From: JBGPEQ01 sp050180895
Lineage (GTDB): Bacteria; Pseudomonadota; Alphaproteobacteria; Dongiales; Dongiaceae
DNA: 23,263 nucleotides
Assembly (NCBI GenBank): GCA_050180895.1
Contig: JBFXDS010000024.1
Location: forward strand, 1-23,263
Reading direction: 5' to 3'
A model generated the notes under the pieces. It was not told where the DNA came from and ran no database searches. It saw only the letters and a program-made list of their open reading frames with translations. Positions 8,664-15,920 of this stretch are shown one piece after another (the stretch's first letter is position 1; each line of letters starts with the position of its first letter). The position numbers were made by a program, and so were the translations under genes.

Positions 8664-9245
8664 ATGGACACCGCCGCGGTCACCACCAGCTACCTGCTCT
8701 ATGTCGTGCTGCCGCTGTGGCTCGCGGTCGGCGTCGCCGACTGGTTCTGCCACCGCGCCACGCGCATCGAGACGACCAGCGGCGCCGAGGAATCCCTGAT
8801 CCATCTGCTCATGCTGGCCGAGGTCGGCGTCGGCGTCCTGCTCGGGCTGTTCCTGGAGATCAACGCGCTGGCCATCGCCGTCATGGCCGCCTGCTTCGTC
8901 GCTCACGAGGTCACCGCCCACTGGGACCTGCGCTACGCCGCCGGCCGGCGCGAGATCACGCCGGTCGAGCAGCATGTGCACAACTATCTCGGCGCGCTGC
9001 CCTTCATGGCCCTCTCCTTCATCGTCGTCCTGCACTGGCCGCAGGCCCTGGCGCTGCTCGGGCTCGGACCGGAGCCGGCCGATCTCTCCCTGCGGCCGAA
9101 GACGGCCCCGCTGCCGCTCCCTTACGTCGCGACGCTGATCGTCCTCATCGCCCTGTTCGAGGTGCTGCCCTATCTCGAGGAACTCTGGCGCGGCTTCGCC
9201 GCCCGCCGGCGTCCCGCACCGAAGCGGCACGGCAATACCCTGTGA
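8664..9245 (+). CDS. Histidine-rich integral membrane protein of unknown function
   Basis: 193 residues with about four membrane segments (about 8-25, 47-65, 68-85, 112-130, plus a possible one at 153-170). Charged and histidine motifs lie at their ends: DWFCHR (His30), His47 in 'ESLIHLLMLAE', HEVTAHWD (His81, His86) and VEQHVHNYLG (His104, His106). The spacing (DxxxH, HxxxxH, HxH) recalls metal-binding membrane enzymes, but no known family is confidently recognised. Related proteins are, from memory, sometimes mislabelled diguanylate cyclase; no GGDEF motif is present. GGGAGG at 8652-8657, 6 bp before ATG 8664, fixes the start in preference to an upstream in-frame ATG at 8631. Confidence 0.8.
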   Translation: MDTAAVTTSYLLYVVLPLWLAVGVADWFCHRATRIETTSGAEESLIHLLMLAEVGVGVLLGLFLEINALAIAVMAACFVAHEVTAHWDLRYAAGRREITPVEQHVHNYLGALPFMALSFIVVLHWPQALALLGLGPEPADLSLRPKTAPLPLPYVATLIVLIALFEVLPYLEELWRGFAARRRPAPKRHGNTL

Positions 9246-9269
9246 GCCGATGGGTTTTGCACGACGAGG

Positions 9270-9376
9270 ATGCGTCCTTCGACAAGCTCAGGATGAGGGG
9301 AAATCTTGGTGGCAGAAGGAAAATCCCTCATCCTGAGCTTCCTCATCCCGAGCCTGTCGAGGGACGAAGGACGCAC
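9270..9376. repeat. Dispersed palindromic repeat, TCCTTCGACAAGCTCAGGA family (copy 1)
   Basis: The left arm TGCGTCCTTCGACAAGCTC-AGGATGAGGG (9271-9299) and a right arm ending GGACGCACG form a long stem. In this copy the right arm is rearranged: CCTCATCCTGAGCTT is followed by a second CCTCATCCCGAGCCTGTCGA, then the end. Related copies lie at 10812-11005, 15152-15236 and 22994-23080. It is placed just upstream of the purB promoter. Confidence 0.85.
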
Positions 9377-9393
9377 GGCGCTGATCCCGGCCC

Positions 9394-9421
9394 CTGACAG
9401 GCTGGAGACATGTGTTATACA
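9394..9421 (+). promoter_or_regulatory. Likely purB promoter
   Basis: CTGACA (9394-9399), a 16-bp spacer and TATACA (9416-9421), about 33 bp before the purB start at 9454. Good agreement with the sigma-70 consensus for a G+C-rich genome, and placed between the repeat and the gene. Confidence 0.5.
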
Positions 9422-9453
9422 GGGGCGCCCGCAGACGAGAGCGTGACGCGCCG

Positions 9454-10746
9454 ATGATCCCCCGCTACAGCCGACCCGAGATGGCCCGGATCTGGGAGCC
9501 GGAGAACCGCTTCCGCATCTGGTTCGAGATCGAGGCCCATGCCTGCGACGCCATGGCCGAGCTGGGCCTGATTCCGAAATCCGCCGCCGCGGCGCTGTGG
9601 GAGAAAGGCAAGTTCGACGTCGCCCGCATCGACGAGATCGAGCGCGAGGTGAAGCACGACGTCATCGCCTTCCTCACCAACCTCTCCGAGCATGTCGGCG
9701 AGCCTGCGCGCTTCGTGCATCAGGGCCTGACCTCCTCCGACGTGCTCGACACCTGCCTCGCCGTGCAGTCGTCGCAGGCGGCCGACATCCTGCTCGCCGA
9801 TCTCGACGCGCTGCTCGCCGCGCTGAAGCGGCGCGCGATCGAGCACAAGCTGACACCCTGCGTCGGCCGCAGCCACGGCATCCATGCCGAGCCCACCACC
9901 TTCGGCCTCAAGCTCGCCGGTCACTACGCCGCCTTCGCCCGCGCCAGGGCGCGGCTGGCGGCGGCGCGCGCCGAGATCGCCACCTGCGCCATCTCCGGCC
10001 CGGTCGGCACCTTCGCCACCATCGATCCGCGCGTCGAGGCGTATGTCGCCGCGAAACTCGGGCTGACGCCGGAGCCGGTCTCCACCCAGATCATCCCGCG
10101 CGACCGCCACGCCATGTTCTTCGCCACCCTCGGCGTCGTCGCCGCCTCGGTGGAGAACCTGGCCATCGAGATCCGCCACCTGCAGCGCACGGAGGTGCGC
10201 GAGGCCGAGGAGTATTTCGCGCCGGGCCAGAAGGGCTCGTCGTCCATGCCGCACAAGCGCAATCCCGTGCTGTCGGAGAACCTGACCGGCCTGGCCCGCC
10301 TCGTCCGCGCCGCCGTCACCCCGGCGCTGGAGAACGTCGCCCTCTGGCACGAGCGCGACATCTCGCATTCCGCGGTCGAGCGCGTGATCGCCCCGGACGC
10401 GAGCATCGCGCTCGATTTCGCGCTGGCGCGGCTGACCGGGGTGATCGACAAGCTGATCGTCTATCCCGAGGCGATGCGCCGCAACCTCGACCGGCTCGGC
10501 GGCCTCGTCCATTCGCAGCGCGTGCTGCTGGCGCTGACCCAGGCCGGCATGAGCCGCGAGGACGCCTACCGCGCGGTGCAGCGCAACGCCATGGCGGCAT
10601 GGGAGTCGGGTGGCGATTTCCTCGCCCTGCTGAAGGCCGACAAGGACGTGGTCAAGCACCTCGCGGCCAACGACCTCGCCGCCCAGTTCGACCTCGCCTA
10701 CCACACCAAGCACGTCGACACGATCTTCCGACGCGTTTTCGGATGA
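9454..10746 (+). CDS. purB: Adenylosuccinate lyase
   Basis: 430 residues, the usual size. The fumarase/aspartase-superfamily signature SSSMPHKRNP is at 262-271, carrying the flexible catalytic-Ser loop. The early motif 'FEIEAHACDAMAELG', the 'HQGLTSSDVLDT' segment and 'GRSHGIHAEPTTFG' with its catalytic His are all typical. It removes fumarate from SAICAR in IMP synthesis and from adenylosuccinate in AMP synthesis; cytoplasmic tetramer by family. The start at 9454 (MIPRYSRPEM) matches the family N-terminus. It stands as a single gene with its own promoter; purC, purS and purQ follow about 3.4 kb downstream on the same strand. Confidence 0.97.
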   Translation: MIPRYSRPEMARIWEPENRFRIWFEIEAHACDAMAELGLIPKSAAAALWEKGKFDVARIDEIEREVKHDVIAFLTNLSEHVGEPARFVHQGLTSSDVLDTCLAVQSSQAADILLADLDALLAALKRRAIEHKLTPCVGRSHGIHAEPTTFGLKLAGHYAAFARARARLAAARAEIATCAISGPVGTFATIDPRVEAYVAAKLGLTPEPVSTQIIPRDRHAMFFATLGVVAASVENLAIEIRHLQRTEVREAEEYFAPGQKGSSSMPHKRNPVLSENLTGLARLVRAAVTPALENVALWHERDISHSAVERVIAPDASIALDFALARLTGVIDKLIVYPEAMRRNLDRLGGLVHSQRVLLALTQAGMSREDAYRAVQRNAMAAWESGGDFLALLKADKDVVKHLAANDLAAQFDLAYHTKHVDTIFRRVFG

Positions 10747-10811
10747 GCGGCAGAATCTCTGATGGTTCGTTTGGAACGAGCCTTCCGGATCGATGTATCG
10801 CATGCCTGCCT

Positions 10812-11005
10812 GTGCGTCCTTCGACAAGCTCAGGATGAGGGGCCAACCTTTGTGGCACGAAGAATGACCCTCATCCTGGAGACCTTTGCACGGTGGAGTC
10901 CAAACCGCAGACGTTTCGGAATCGGATGTGTACAAAGCCGAATCGAAACGGGCACAAATTCCATCCGTGCAAAGGTCTCCATCCTGAGCTTGTCGAAGGA
11001 CGCAC
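10812..11005. repeat. Dispersed palindromic repeat (copy 2), interrupted by a MITE-like element
   Basis: GTGCGTCCTTCGACAAGCTC opens the copy at 10812 and GAAGGACGCAC closes it at 11005. The right arm is split at 10877/10981 by a 103-bp insert flanked by ATCCT on both sides. Without the insert the arm reads CCTCATCCTGAGCTTGTCGA, as in the other copies. It fills most of the 330-bp gap between purB and the TolC gene; nothing else is evident there. Confidence 0.9.
10878..10980. mobile_element. 103-bp MITE-like element
   Basis: Perfect 16-bp terminal inverted repeats GGAGACCTTTGCACGG (10878-10893) and CCGTGCAAAGGTCTCC (10965-10980), flanked by a 5-bp direct repeat ATCCT (10873-10877 and 10981-10985). 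Inside, CGTTTCGGAATCGG on the left and CGTTTCGATTCGG on the complement of the right side extend the symmetry, so the whole element can fold on itself. It has no coding capacity. The interruption of an otherwise standard repeat shows that it moved in. The mobilising transposase is unknown. Confidence 0.85.
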
Positions 11006-11076
11006 GAAGCTGATCCAAGCTGCCAGCAGGGACCAGCATGCGGGGGCTCCCCGCGCCACGACCCGACGAAGCGCCG

Positions 11077-12450
11077 CTACTGCCCGGAGGCGTTGAGGCC
11101 CCACCACTTGTCGCGCACTTCGCGGTAGTGCCTGTCGGGATCGTAGAGCTCGACGTCGAGCCGGAGGTCGAGTGCCGTCAGCTTGCCGATGGCGGCCAGC
11201 GTCTGGTAGGCGGCGACCAGGTGATCGCGCCGCGCCACCACGAGGTTCACCTCCGCCTGCAGGACCTCCTGCTGCGCGTCCAGCACGTCGAGCACCGTCC
11301 GCAGGCCCACCTGCTGCTCCTGCCGGACGCCGTCGAGCGCCGTCCGGTTCGATTCGACCGCCGCCCGGAACGACTCGATCTGCGCGCCGGCCGTCTCCAG
11401 GGCCTGCCACGCGGTCGTCGCGTCCTGGACGGTCTGGCGCCGTGCCTCGTCCAGCTGCTGGCGGCGCTGCCCGGTCAGCTGCTTGCTTTCGCGCACGCGG
11501 CTTTCGACATTGCCGGCCTGGTAGAGCGGGATCACCACGCGCGCGAAGATCGAGGCGCCGCTGGAGCTCAGATCCTCGTTGGAGATTTGGTCGTTGGTGC
11601 CCACCTCGCCCACGATGGACACGGTCGGCAGCAGCTCGCCGAACACGACGTCGGTGCCGTCGCGGGCCGCCCGTTCCAGGAATACCGCCTGCGTCACCGC
11701 CGGATTGTTTTCCGAAAGGGCGATGACCTCCTCCACGTTGGTCGGCAGCCCGCTGGGGAGATCGGGGACGGTCAGGTTGCCCGGCAGCGTGCCGATGATC
11801 TGCCGATAGACGGCGCGCGACGAGCTCAGGTTCCCATCGGCCTGCGTGCGGTCTGCCATCGCCTGCGACAACCGCGCCTCCGCCTGCGAGACGTCGGTCC
11901 GTGTCACCTCGCCGACATCGAAGCGTTCGCGCGTCGCGTTCAGCTGCTCGGTGATCACGTCCTGGTTGTTCTTCGTCAGATCGACCACGGCGATGTCGCG
12001 CAGCACGTCGACATAGGCGGTCACCGCCTGGAGCAGGACCAGCTGCTCGGCCGTCAGCAGCTGCGCCCGCCCGGCGCGGACGAGGTTCTCGGCCTGGTCG
12101 CGCTGGGCCACGGTGCGGCCGCCGCGGTAAATCGGCTGCGTGACGTCGAGCGCGACGGACTTCGGTTCGCGGCCGCCGCTGTCGTCGGGCCCGCCGTCGA
12201 CCACGTCGTCGTCCCAGGCCGCGCCGACATCGCCTTCCACCGTGACGGTCGGCCGCCAGTTCGACAGCGCCTGCGGCACCAGCTCGTCGGTCTGGCGCAG
12301 CTGGGCGCGCGCCGACTGCAGCGTCGGATTGCTGGCATAAGCCGTCGCCAGCGCGTCCCGTAGCGATTCGGCCGCGGCGGTCCCGGCGCCGAAGGACCAC
12401 GCCAGCGCGACGGCCACTGCCGCGGCGGCTCGACTCGTCGAACGTGCCAT
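11077..12450 (-). CDS. TolC-family outer-membrane channel protein
   Basis: 457 residues. Residues 1-27 form a signal peptide ('AAAAVAVALAWSFGAGTAAA' then ES). The mature start 'SLRDALATAYASNPTLQSARAQ' is the hallmark of TolC/OprM/CyaE outer-membrane factors. Long amphipathic helices rich in Ala/Gln/Arg ('DQAENLVRAGRAQLLTAEQ') repeat in the two halves, as expected for the periplasmic helical barrel, with 'TDVSQAEARLSQA' and 'VLDAQQEVLQAEVNLVVARR' marking the conserved helices. It would form the exit duct of a type I secretion or RND efflux system, but no inner-membrane partner is in the window. GGGGAACGAGAC precedes ATG 12450. It lies downstream of the zeta-subunit gene on the same strand, 77 bp away, possibly co-transcribed. 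Confidence 0.93.
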   Translation of the reverse strand: MARSTSRAAAAVAVALAWSFGAGTAAAESLRDALATAYASNPTLQSARAQLRQTDELVPQALSNWRPTVTVEGDVGAAWDDDVVDGGPDDSGGREPKSVALDVTQPIYRGGRTVAQRDQAENLVRAGRAQLLTAEQLVLLQAVTAYVDVLRDIAVVDLTKNNQDVITEQLNATRERFDVGEVTRTDVSQAEARLSQAMADRTQADGNLSSSRAVYRQIIGTLPGNLTVPDLPSGLPTNVEEVIALSENNPAVTQAVFLERAARDGTDVVFGELLPTVSIVGEVGTNDQISNEDLSSSGASIFARVVIPLYQAGNVESRVRESKQLTGQRRQQLDEARRQTVQDATTAWQALETAGAQIESFRAAVESNRTALDGVRQEQQVGLRTVLDVLDAQQEVLQAEVNLVVARRDHLVAAYQTLAAIGKLTALDLRLDVELYDPDRHYREVRDKWWGLNASGQ

Positions 12451-12502
12451 GTCTCGTTCCCCTGCCCCCCGGAGAAGGCCGTGCCCGGCCGGCGCGAAAC
12501 CG

Positions 12503-12519
12503 GCGAGCCGGCGGCTCGC
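12503..12519 (-). terminator. Short G+C-rich hairpin after the zeta-subunit gene
   Basis: GCGAGCC-GGC-GGCTCGC, a 7-bp stem with 3-base loop, about 9 bases past the stop of the 12528-12854 gene and upstream of the TolC gene. There is no T-run, so termination is only a possibility. Confidence 0.3.
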
Positions 12520-12527
12520 GATATCCG

Positions 12528-12854
12528 CTACTTCAGTTCGCCCATCACCTGCTGGCGCGCGGCGTCGAGCAGTTCGGCCATGTGCTTGCGCACGCGATGT
12601 TCGCTGATCTCGATGCCCTTCTGCTTGAAATCGCCGACGACCTTCTCGACCACGTCATCGTCGCCCGGCTTCTCGAAATCGGCCATGACGACCGACTTGG
12701 CATAGGCTTCCGCCTCGCTGTCCGGCAGTCCCAGCTCCTTCGCCGCCCATAGGCCCAGAAGCCTGTTGCGTCGGGCGTTGATCTTGAACTGGAGTTCCTT
12801 GTCGTGCTTGTACTTCTGCTCGAACCCCTTTTGCCGGTCCTCGAACGTTGCCAT
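12528..12854 (-). CDS. F1-ATPase inhibitor zeta subunit (DUF1476)
   Basis: 108 residues matching the DUF1476 family: start 'MATFEDRQKGFEQKYKHDKE', then 'FKINARRNRLLGLWAAKELG', 'YAKSVVMADFEKPGDDDVVEKV' (overlapping helices) and 'ISEHRVRKHMAEL'. In Paracoccus denitrificans and relatives this four-helix protein inhibits the ATPase activity of F1FO-ATP synthase through its N-terminus; the assignment here is by family. The charged N-terminal inhibitory region is intact. The start at 12854 was chosen over an upstream in-frame ATG at 12941 because the family N-terminus begins there and GGGGAG lies 10-15 bp before. The family is largely confined to alphaproteobacteria, supporting the host assignment. 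It is divergent from the NRDE gene. Confidence 0.92.
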   Translation of the reverse strand: MATFEDRQKGFEQKYKHDKELQFKINARRNRLLGLWAAKELGLPDSEAEAYAKSVVMADFEKPGDDDVVEKVVGDFKQKGIEISEHRVRKHMAELLDAARQQVMGELK

Positions 12855-12958
12855 GCTGCTGTCACTCCCCGATGCCGCCTTCAACTGAATGCTATGTGGC
12901 CCCGCCGATGGGCCGATCAAGGTTATAGCGGACAGGAACAAAGCTGGGCAAACCCCGG

Positions 12959-13717
12959 ATGTGCAGTGTCGTCATCCTCAGTCGACCCGATCATCCCTGG
13001 CCGCTCATCCTCGGCGCCAACAGGGACGAGATGGCGGACCGGCCGTCGGCGCCGCCGGCGCGTCACTGGCCGGATCGGCCGAACGTCGTCGCGGGCCTCG
13101 ACCGCCTCGCCGGCGGCAGCTGGCTCGGGCTGAACGACGCGGGCGTCGTGGCCTGCATCATGAATCGCATGAACACGCTGGGGCCGGCGCCCGGCCGCCG
13201 CAGCCGTGGCGAACTGGTGCTGGAGGCGCTGGACCACAGCGACTCAGCTGCTGCCGCTGCCGCGCTCGAGGCGCTCGATCCCGGCGCCTATCGCGCCTTC
13301 AACATGATCGTCGCCGACAATCGCAATGCCTATTGGTTGCGCAGCCTTGGCCATGCGCAGGGCTGGGTCGAGATCCAGCCGCTGCCGTCCGGCCTCTCCA
13401 TGGTCACCGCCCATGACCGCAACGACACGGCGAGGAGCTCGCGGATGCGCGCCTATCTGCCGCGCTTCGAGCAAGCCGCCGCACCCGATCCGGAGACGGG
13501 CGACTGGCGGGCTTGGGAATCCTTGCTCGGCAGCAGCGAGGCCGAAGCCGGTGCCCTCGCGATCGACGCCATGTCCTTCACCACGGAGAGCGGCTTCGCG
13601 ACGGTGTCGAGCTCCCTGCTGGCGCTGCCGGCGGCGGGCAGCCAGCGCCGGCCGATCTGGCGATTCGCACCGGGCCGGCCGGACCTACATCCGTTCATCG
13701 ACGTTGATCTCGGCTAG
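12959..13717 (+). CDS. NRDE/TANGO2-family protein
   Basis: 252 residues. The protein begins MCSVVILSRP, with Cys2 in the place of the N-terminal nucleophile of Ntn-hydrolase-like folds, then 'LILGANRDEMADRPS' with the defining NRDE motif (Asn21-Glu24). 'GGSWLGLNDAGVVACIMNR' and a C-terminal Trp-Arg segment fit the family. TANGO2 homologues have been linked to heme handling and lipid metabolism in eukaryotes; the bacterial role is unsettled. The TAG stop is formed by the CTAG that opens a palindromic repeat, so the repeat boundary coincides with the gene end. No clear Shine-Dalgarno sequence precedes ATG 12959. Confidence 0.88.
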   Translation: MCSVVILSRPDHPWPLILGANRDEMADRPSAPPARHWPDRPNVVAGLDRLAGGSWLGLNDAGVVACIMNRMNTLGPAPGRRSRGELVLEALDHSDSAAAAAALEALDPGAYRAFNMIVADNRNAYWLRSLGHAQGWVEIQPLPSGLSMVTAHDRNDTARSSRMRAYLPRFEQAAAPDPETGDWRAWESLLGSSEAEAGALAIDAMSFTTESGFATVSSSLLALPAAGSQRRPIWRFAPGRPDLHPFIDVDLG

Positions 13718-13769
13718 TGGTTCGATCGCAATGGATGGTTCCCATCCGTTGCGTGAATCGAACCACTAG
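13714..13769. repeat. CTAGTGGT palindromic repeat, unit 1
   Basis: CTAGTGGTTCGAT (13714-13726) pairs perfectly with ATCGAACCACTAG (13757-13769). An inner stem GCAATGGATGG/CCATCCGTTGC (one mismatch) closes on a 3-base loop. It is immediately followed by a related unit. The region 13718-14118 holds this tandem pair, one further repeat and the purC promoter. Confidence 0.85.
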
Positions 13770-13778
13770 CACATTGAT

Positions 13779-13834
13779 CTGGTGGGCTGATTCACCTGAC
13801 GCTTGGGAACCAAGCGTCAGGATCAGACCACTAG
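13779..13834. repeat. CTAGTGGT palindromic repeat, unit 2
   Basis: CTGGTGGGCTGAT (13779-13791) pairs with ATCAGACCACTAG (13822-13834) with two mismatches. The inner stem CCTGACGCTTGG/CCAAGCGTCAGG (13795-13821) is perfect with a GAA loop. It has the same 56-bp length and outer ends as unit 1, but a different core. Confidence 0.85.
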
Positions 13835-13857
13835 CATCCGCCGCTCCATACCGCGTT

Positions 13858-13948
13858 GTCATTCCCGCGAAAGCGGGAACCCAGGGGCAATTGACGCGCG
13901 GCGGCCCTGGATTCCCGCTTCCGCGGGAACGACGCTCGCGGGAACGAC
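13858..13948. repeat. GTCATTCCCGCGAAAGCGGGA-type repeat
   Basis: The left arm starts GTCATTCCCGCGAAAGCGGG and carries its own small hairpin. The right arm CCCTGGATTCCCGCTTCCGC...GGGAACGAC ends at 13933. Together CCCAGGG and CCCTGG give an outer stem. An extra GCTCGCGGGAACGAC (13934-13948) looks like a partial end duplication. This type of element is common between genes in alphaproteobacteria. Confidence 0.75.
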
Positions 13949-14019
13949 GAAAATTCCATTCGAGCGCGACCGACGTAACCCATTGAAGGACTTGTCTTAG
14001 CCCGTCACCAGCCCTGTCA

Positions 14020-14054
14020 TTGTTTTGCCCTGATCGACCTGCTATATGCAGGTC
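14020..14054 (+). promoter_or_regulatory. purC promoter overlapped by a palindromic operator
   Basis: TTGTTT (14020-14025), a 17-bp spacer and TATATG (14043-14048) form a likely promoter 71 bp before purC. The -10 box sits in the middle of a perfect inverted repeat, GACCTGC-TATAT-GCAGGTC (14036-14054). A protein bound there would block RNA polymerase, so repression of the purine genes is inferred; the regulator is unknown. Confidence 0.55.
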
Positions 14055-14118
14055 ATCCGTTGGTGGTGGACGTTCGTTCCCGATTGATTCCACGGACCAC
14101 TGTCCTCGGGAGGGCCCC

Positions 14119-14883
14119 ATGTCCCGCCGCCGCCGTATCTACGAAGGAAAAGCCAAGGTTTTGTTCGAGGGGCCGGAGCCGGGCACCCTGGTGCAGTATT
14201 TCAAGGACGACGCCACCGCCTTCAACAACCAGAAGCGCGGCACCATCACCGGCAAGGGCGTCCTCAACAACCGCATCTCCGAATATCTGATGCAGCGCCT
14301 CAACGAGGCCGGCGTGCCCACGCACTTCCTGCGCCGCCTCAACATGCGCGAGCAGCTGGTGCGCGAGGTGGAGATCATCCCGCTCGAGATCGTCGTGCGC
14401 AACGTCGCCGCCGGCTCGCTGGCCAAGCGCTTCGGCCTCGCCGAGGGCACGCAGCTGCCGCGCTCGATCGTCGAGTTCTATTACAAGTCCGACGAGCTCG
14501 GCGACCCCATGGTTTCCGAGGAGCACATCACCGCCTTCGGCTGGGCCAACCCGCAGGACATCGACGACGTGATGGCGCTGTCCCTGCGCATCAATGATTT
14601 CCTCTCCGGCCTGTTCCTGGGCGTCGGGCTGAAGCTCGTCGACTTCAAGCTGGAGTTCGGCCGTCTCTACGAGAACGACGAGATGCGCATCATCCTGGCC
14701 GACGAGATCAGCCCCGACAATTGCCGGCTGTGGGACGTGAAGACCAACGAGAAGCTCGACAAGGACCGTTTCCGCCAGGACCTCGGCAAGGTCGCCGAGG
14801 CCTACCAGGAGGTCGCCCGCCGCCTCGGCATCCTGCCCGAGGCGGGCCTGCGCGACATGCAGGGCCCGGACACGGTGCAGTGA
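14119..14883 (+). CDS. purC: Phosphoribosylaminoimidazole-succinocarboxamide synthase (SAICAR synthetase)
   Basis: 254 residues, normal size. 'IYEGKAKVLFEG' is the N-terminal nucleotide-binding strand-turn-strand, 'IIPLEIVVRNVAAGSLAKR' the first family signature, and 'LVDFKLEFGR' the second, with the Asp/Lys of the active site; 'LADEISPDNCRLWD' follows. It joins aspartate to CAIR using ATP, the step before PurB. ATG 14119 is preceded by CGGGAGGG at 14107-14114. It heads purC-purS-purQ: purS starts 10 bp after the purC stop. The promoter with a palindromic site lies upstream. Confidence 0.97.
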   Translation: MSRRRRIYEGKAKVLFEGPEPGTLVQYFKDDATAFNNQKRGTITGKGVLNNRISEYLMQRLNEAGVPTHFLRRLNMREQLVREVEIIPLEIVVRNVAAGSLAKRFGLAEGTQLPRSIVEFYYKSDELGDPMVSEEHITAFGWANPQDIDDVMALSLRINDFLSGLFLGVGLKLVDFKLEFGRLYENDEMRIILADEISPDNCRLWDVKTNEKLDKDRFRQDLGKVAEAYQEVARRLGILPEAGLRDMQGPDTVQ

Positions 14884-14893
14884 AGGCCCCCCT

Positions 14894-15133
14894 TTGAAAG
14901 CTAAGGTCCATATCACGCTGAAGCCCGGCGTGCTCGACCCGCAGGGCCGCGCCATCCAGCATGCGCTCGCCTCGCTCGGCTTCGCCGGCGTCGGCGACGT
15001 GCGCCAGGGCAAGTACATCGAGCTCGACCTCGGCGAGACCGACCAGGCCAAGGCGCGCGAGACCGTCGACGCCATGTGCCAGAAGCTCCTCGCCAACACC
15101 GTGATCGAGAACTACTCGGTCGAGATCGGATAG
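14894..15133 (+). CDS. purS: FGAM synthase subunit PurS
   Basis: 79 residues, the normal size. 'VHITLKPGVLDPQGRAIQHAL' (21 positions, key residues Pro-Gly-Val-Leu-Asp-Pro) and 'IENYSVEIG' are diagnostic of PurS. It bridges PurQ and PurL in the three-part formylglycinamidine ribonucleotide synthetase. The start is TTG: no in-frame ATG precedes the family N-terminus (L/M-KAKVHITLK), and AAGG overlapping the purC stop provides a ribosome-binding site 7-8 bp upstream, consistent with coupling to purC. The gap to purQ is filled by a dispersed repeat. Confidence 0.95.
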   Translation: MKAKVHITLKPGVLDPQGRAIQHALASLGFAGVGDVRQGKYIELDLGETDQAKARETVDAMCQKLLANTVIENYSVEIG

Positions 15134-15151
15134 GCCGCTGGGATCAGCGCC

Positions 15152-15236
15152 GTGCGTGCTTCGACAGGCTCAGCATGAGGGCTTTTCTTGGTGCCATGAA
15201 GAATCTCCCTCATCCTGAGCCTGTCGAAGGACGCAC
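15152..15236. repeat. Dispersed palindromic repeat (copy 3) inside the pur operon
   Basis: GTGCGTGCTTCGACAGGCTC opens at 15152 and CTGTCGAAGGACGCAC closes at 15236, with CCTCATCCTGAG near the centre. It is a member of the family at 9270, 10812 and 22994. It lies between the purS stop (15133) and the purQ start (15255), so it is transcribed as part of the operon mRNA. Confidence 0.85.
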
Positions 15237-15254
15237 AACGTTCGTGCAAGGCTC

Positions 15255-15920
15255 ATGAAATCCGCCATCGTCGTCTTCCCCGGCTCCAACCGCGAGCAGG
15301 ACGCGCGCGCCGCGCTCCGGCAGGCGACCGGCCGCGAGCCGGCCGTCGTCTGGCACCGCGACACCGAGCTGCCGGACGTCGACCTGGTCCTGATCCCCGG
15401 CGGCTTCTCCTACGGCGACTATCTGCGCTGCGGCGCCATGGCCGCGCATTCGCCGATCATGCGCGAGGTGGCCGAGCGGGCGAAGAAGGGCGTGGCCGTG
15501 CTCGGCGTCTGCAACGGCTTCCAGGTCCTGACCGAGGCCGGCCTCTTGCCCGGCGTGCTCCTGCGCAACGCCAGCCTCAAGTTCGTCTGCCGCAACGTCA
15601 CGCTGAAGGTGGAGAACAGCCAGACGTTGTTCACCAGCGGCTACGAGGCGGGCCAGACCCTCAGCGTCCCCGTCGCCCACGGCGACGGCAACTACTTCGC
15701 CGAGGAGGCCACGCTCGACCGCCTGGAGGAGCGCGGCCAAGTCGCCTTCCGCTACGTCGGCGCCAATCCCAACGGCTCGGCCCGCGACATCGCCGGCATC
15801 TTCAACGAGAGCAAGAACGTGCTGGGCATGATGCCGCATCCGGAGAACGCGATCGATCCGCTGCAGGGCTCGACCGACGGCCGCCCGCTCTTCGACGGCC
15901 TTGTGCAGGCACTGTCCTGA
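15255..15920 (+). CDS. purQ: FGAM synthase glutaminase subunit PurQ
   Basis: 221 residues, a class I glutamine amidotransferase of normal length. Nucleophile Cys86 is in 'VLGVCNGFQVL', the oxyanion region is 'IPGGFSYGDYLR', and the His/Glu of the triad are in 'GMMPHPENA'. It supplies ammonia to PurL. It follows purS after a 121-bp gap containing a palindromic repeat. The expected next gene, purL, is not present: pckA follows instead. The start at 15255 (MKSAIVVFPGSN) matches the family. Confidence 0.97.
   Translation: MKSAIVVFPGSNREQDARAALRQATGREPAVVWHRDTELPDVDLVLIPGGFSYGDYLRCGAMAAHSPIMREVAERAKKGVAVLGVCNGFQVLTEAGLLPGVLLRNASLKFVCRNVTLKVENSQTLFTSGYEAGQTLSVPVAHGDGNYFAEEATLDRLEERGQVAFRYVGANPNGSARDIAGIFNESKNVLGMMPHPENAIDPLQGSTDGRPLFDGLVQALS

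Noticed and set aside
8664..9245. Annotation of the membrane protein as a diguanylate cyclase
   Set aside because: There is no GGDEF motif or domain of that size; the protein is 193 residues and mostly membrane segments.
9415..10935. Long minus-strand frame opposite purB
   Set aside because: It is antisense to a complete purB and shows no domain; shadow frame.
13855..13950. Repeat region considered as a CRISPR fragment
   Set aside because: There are only two inverted arms, no regular direct repeats with unique spacers, and no cas genes.
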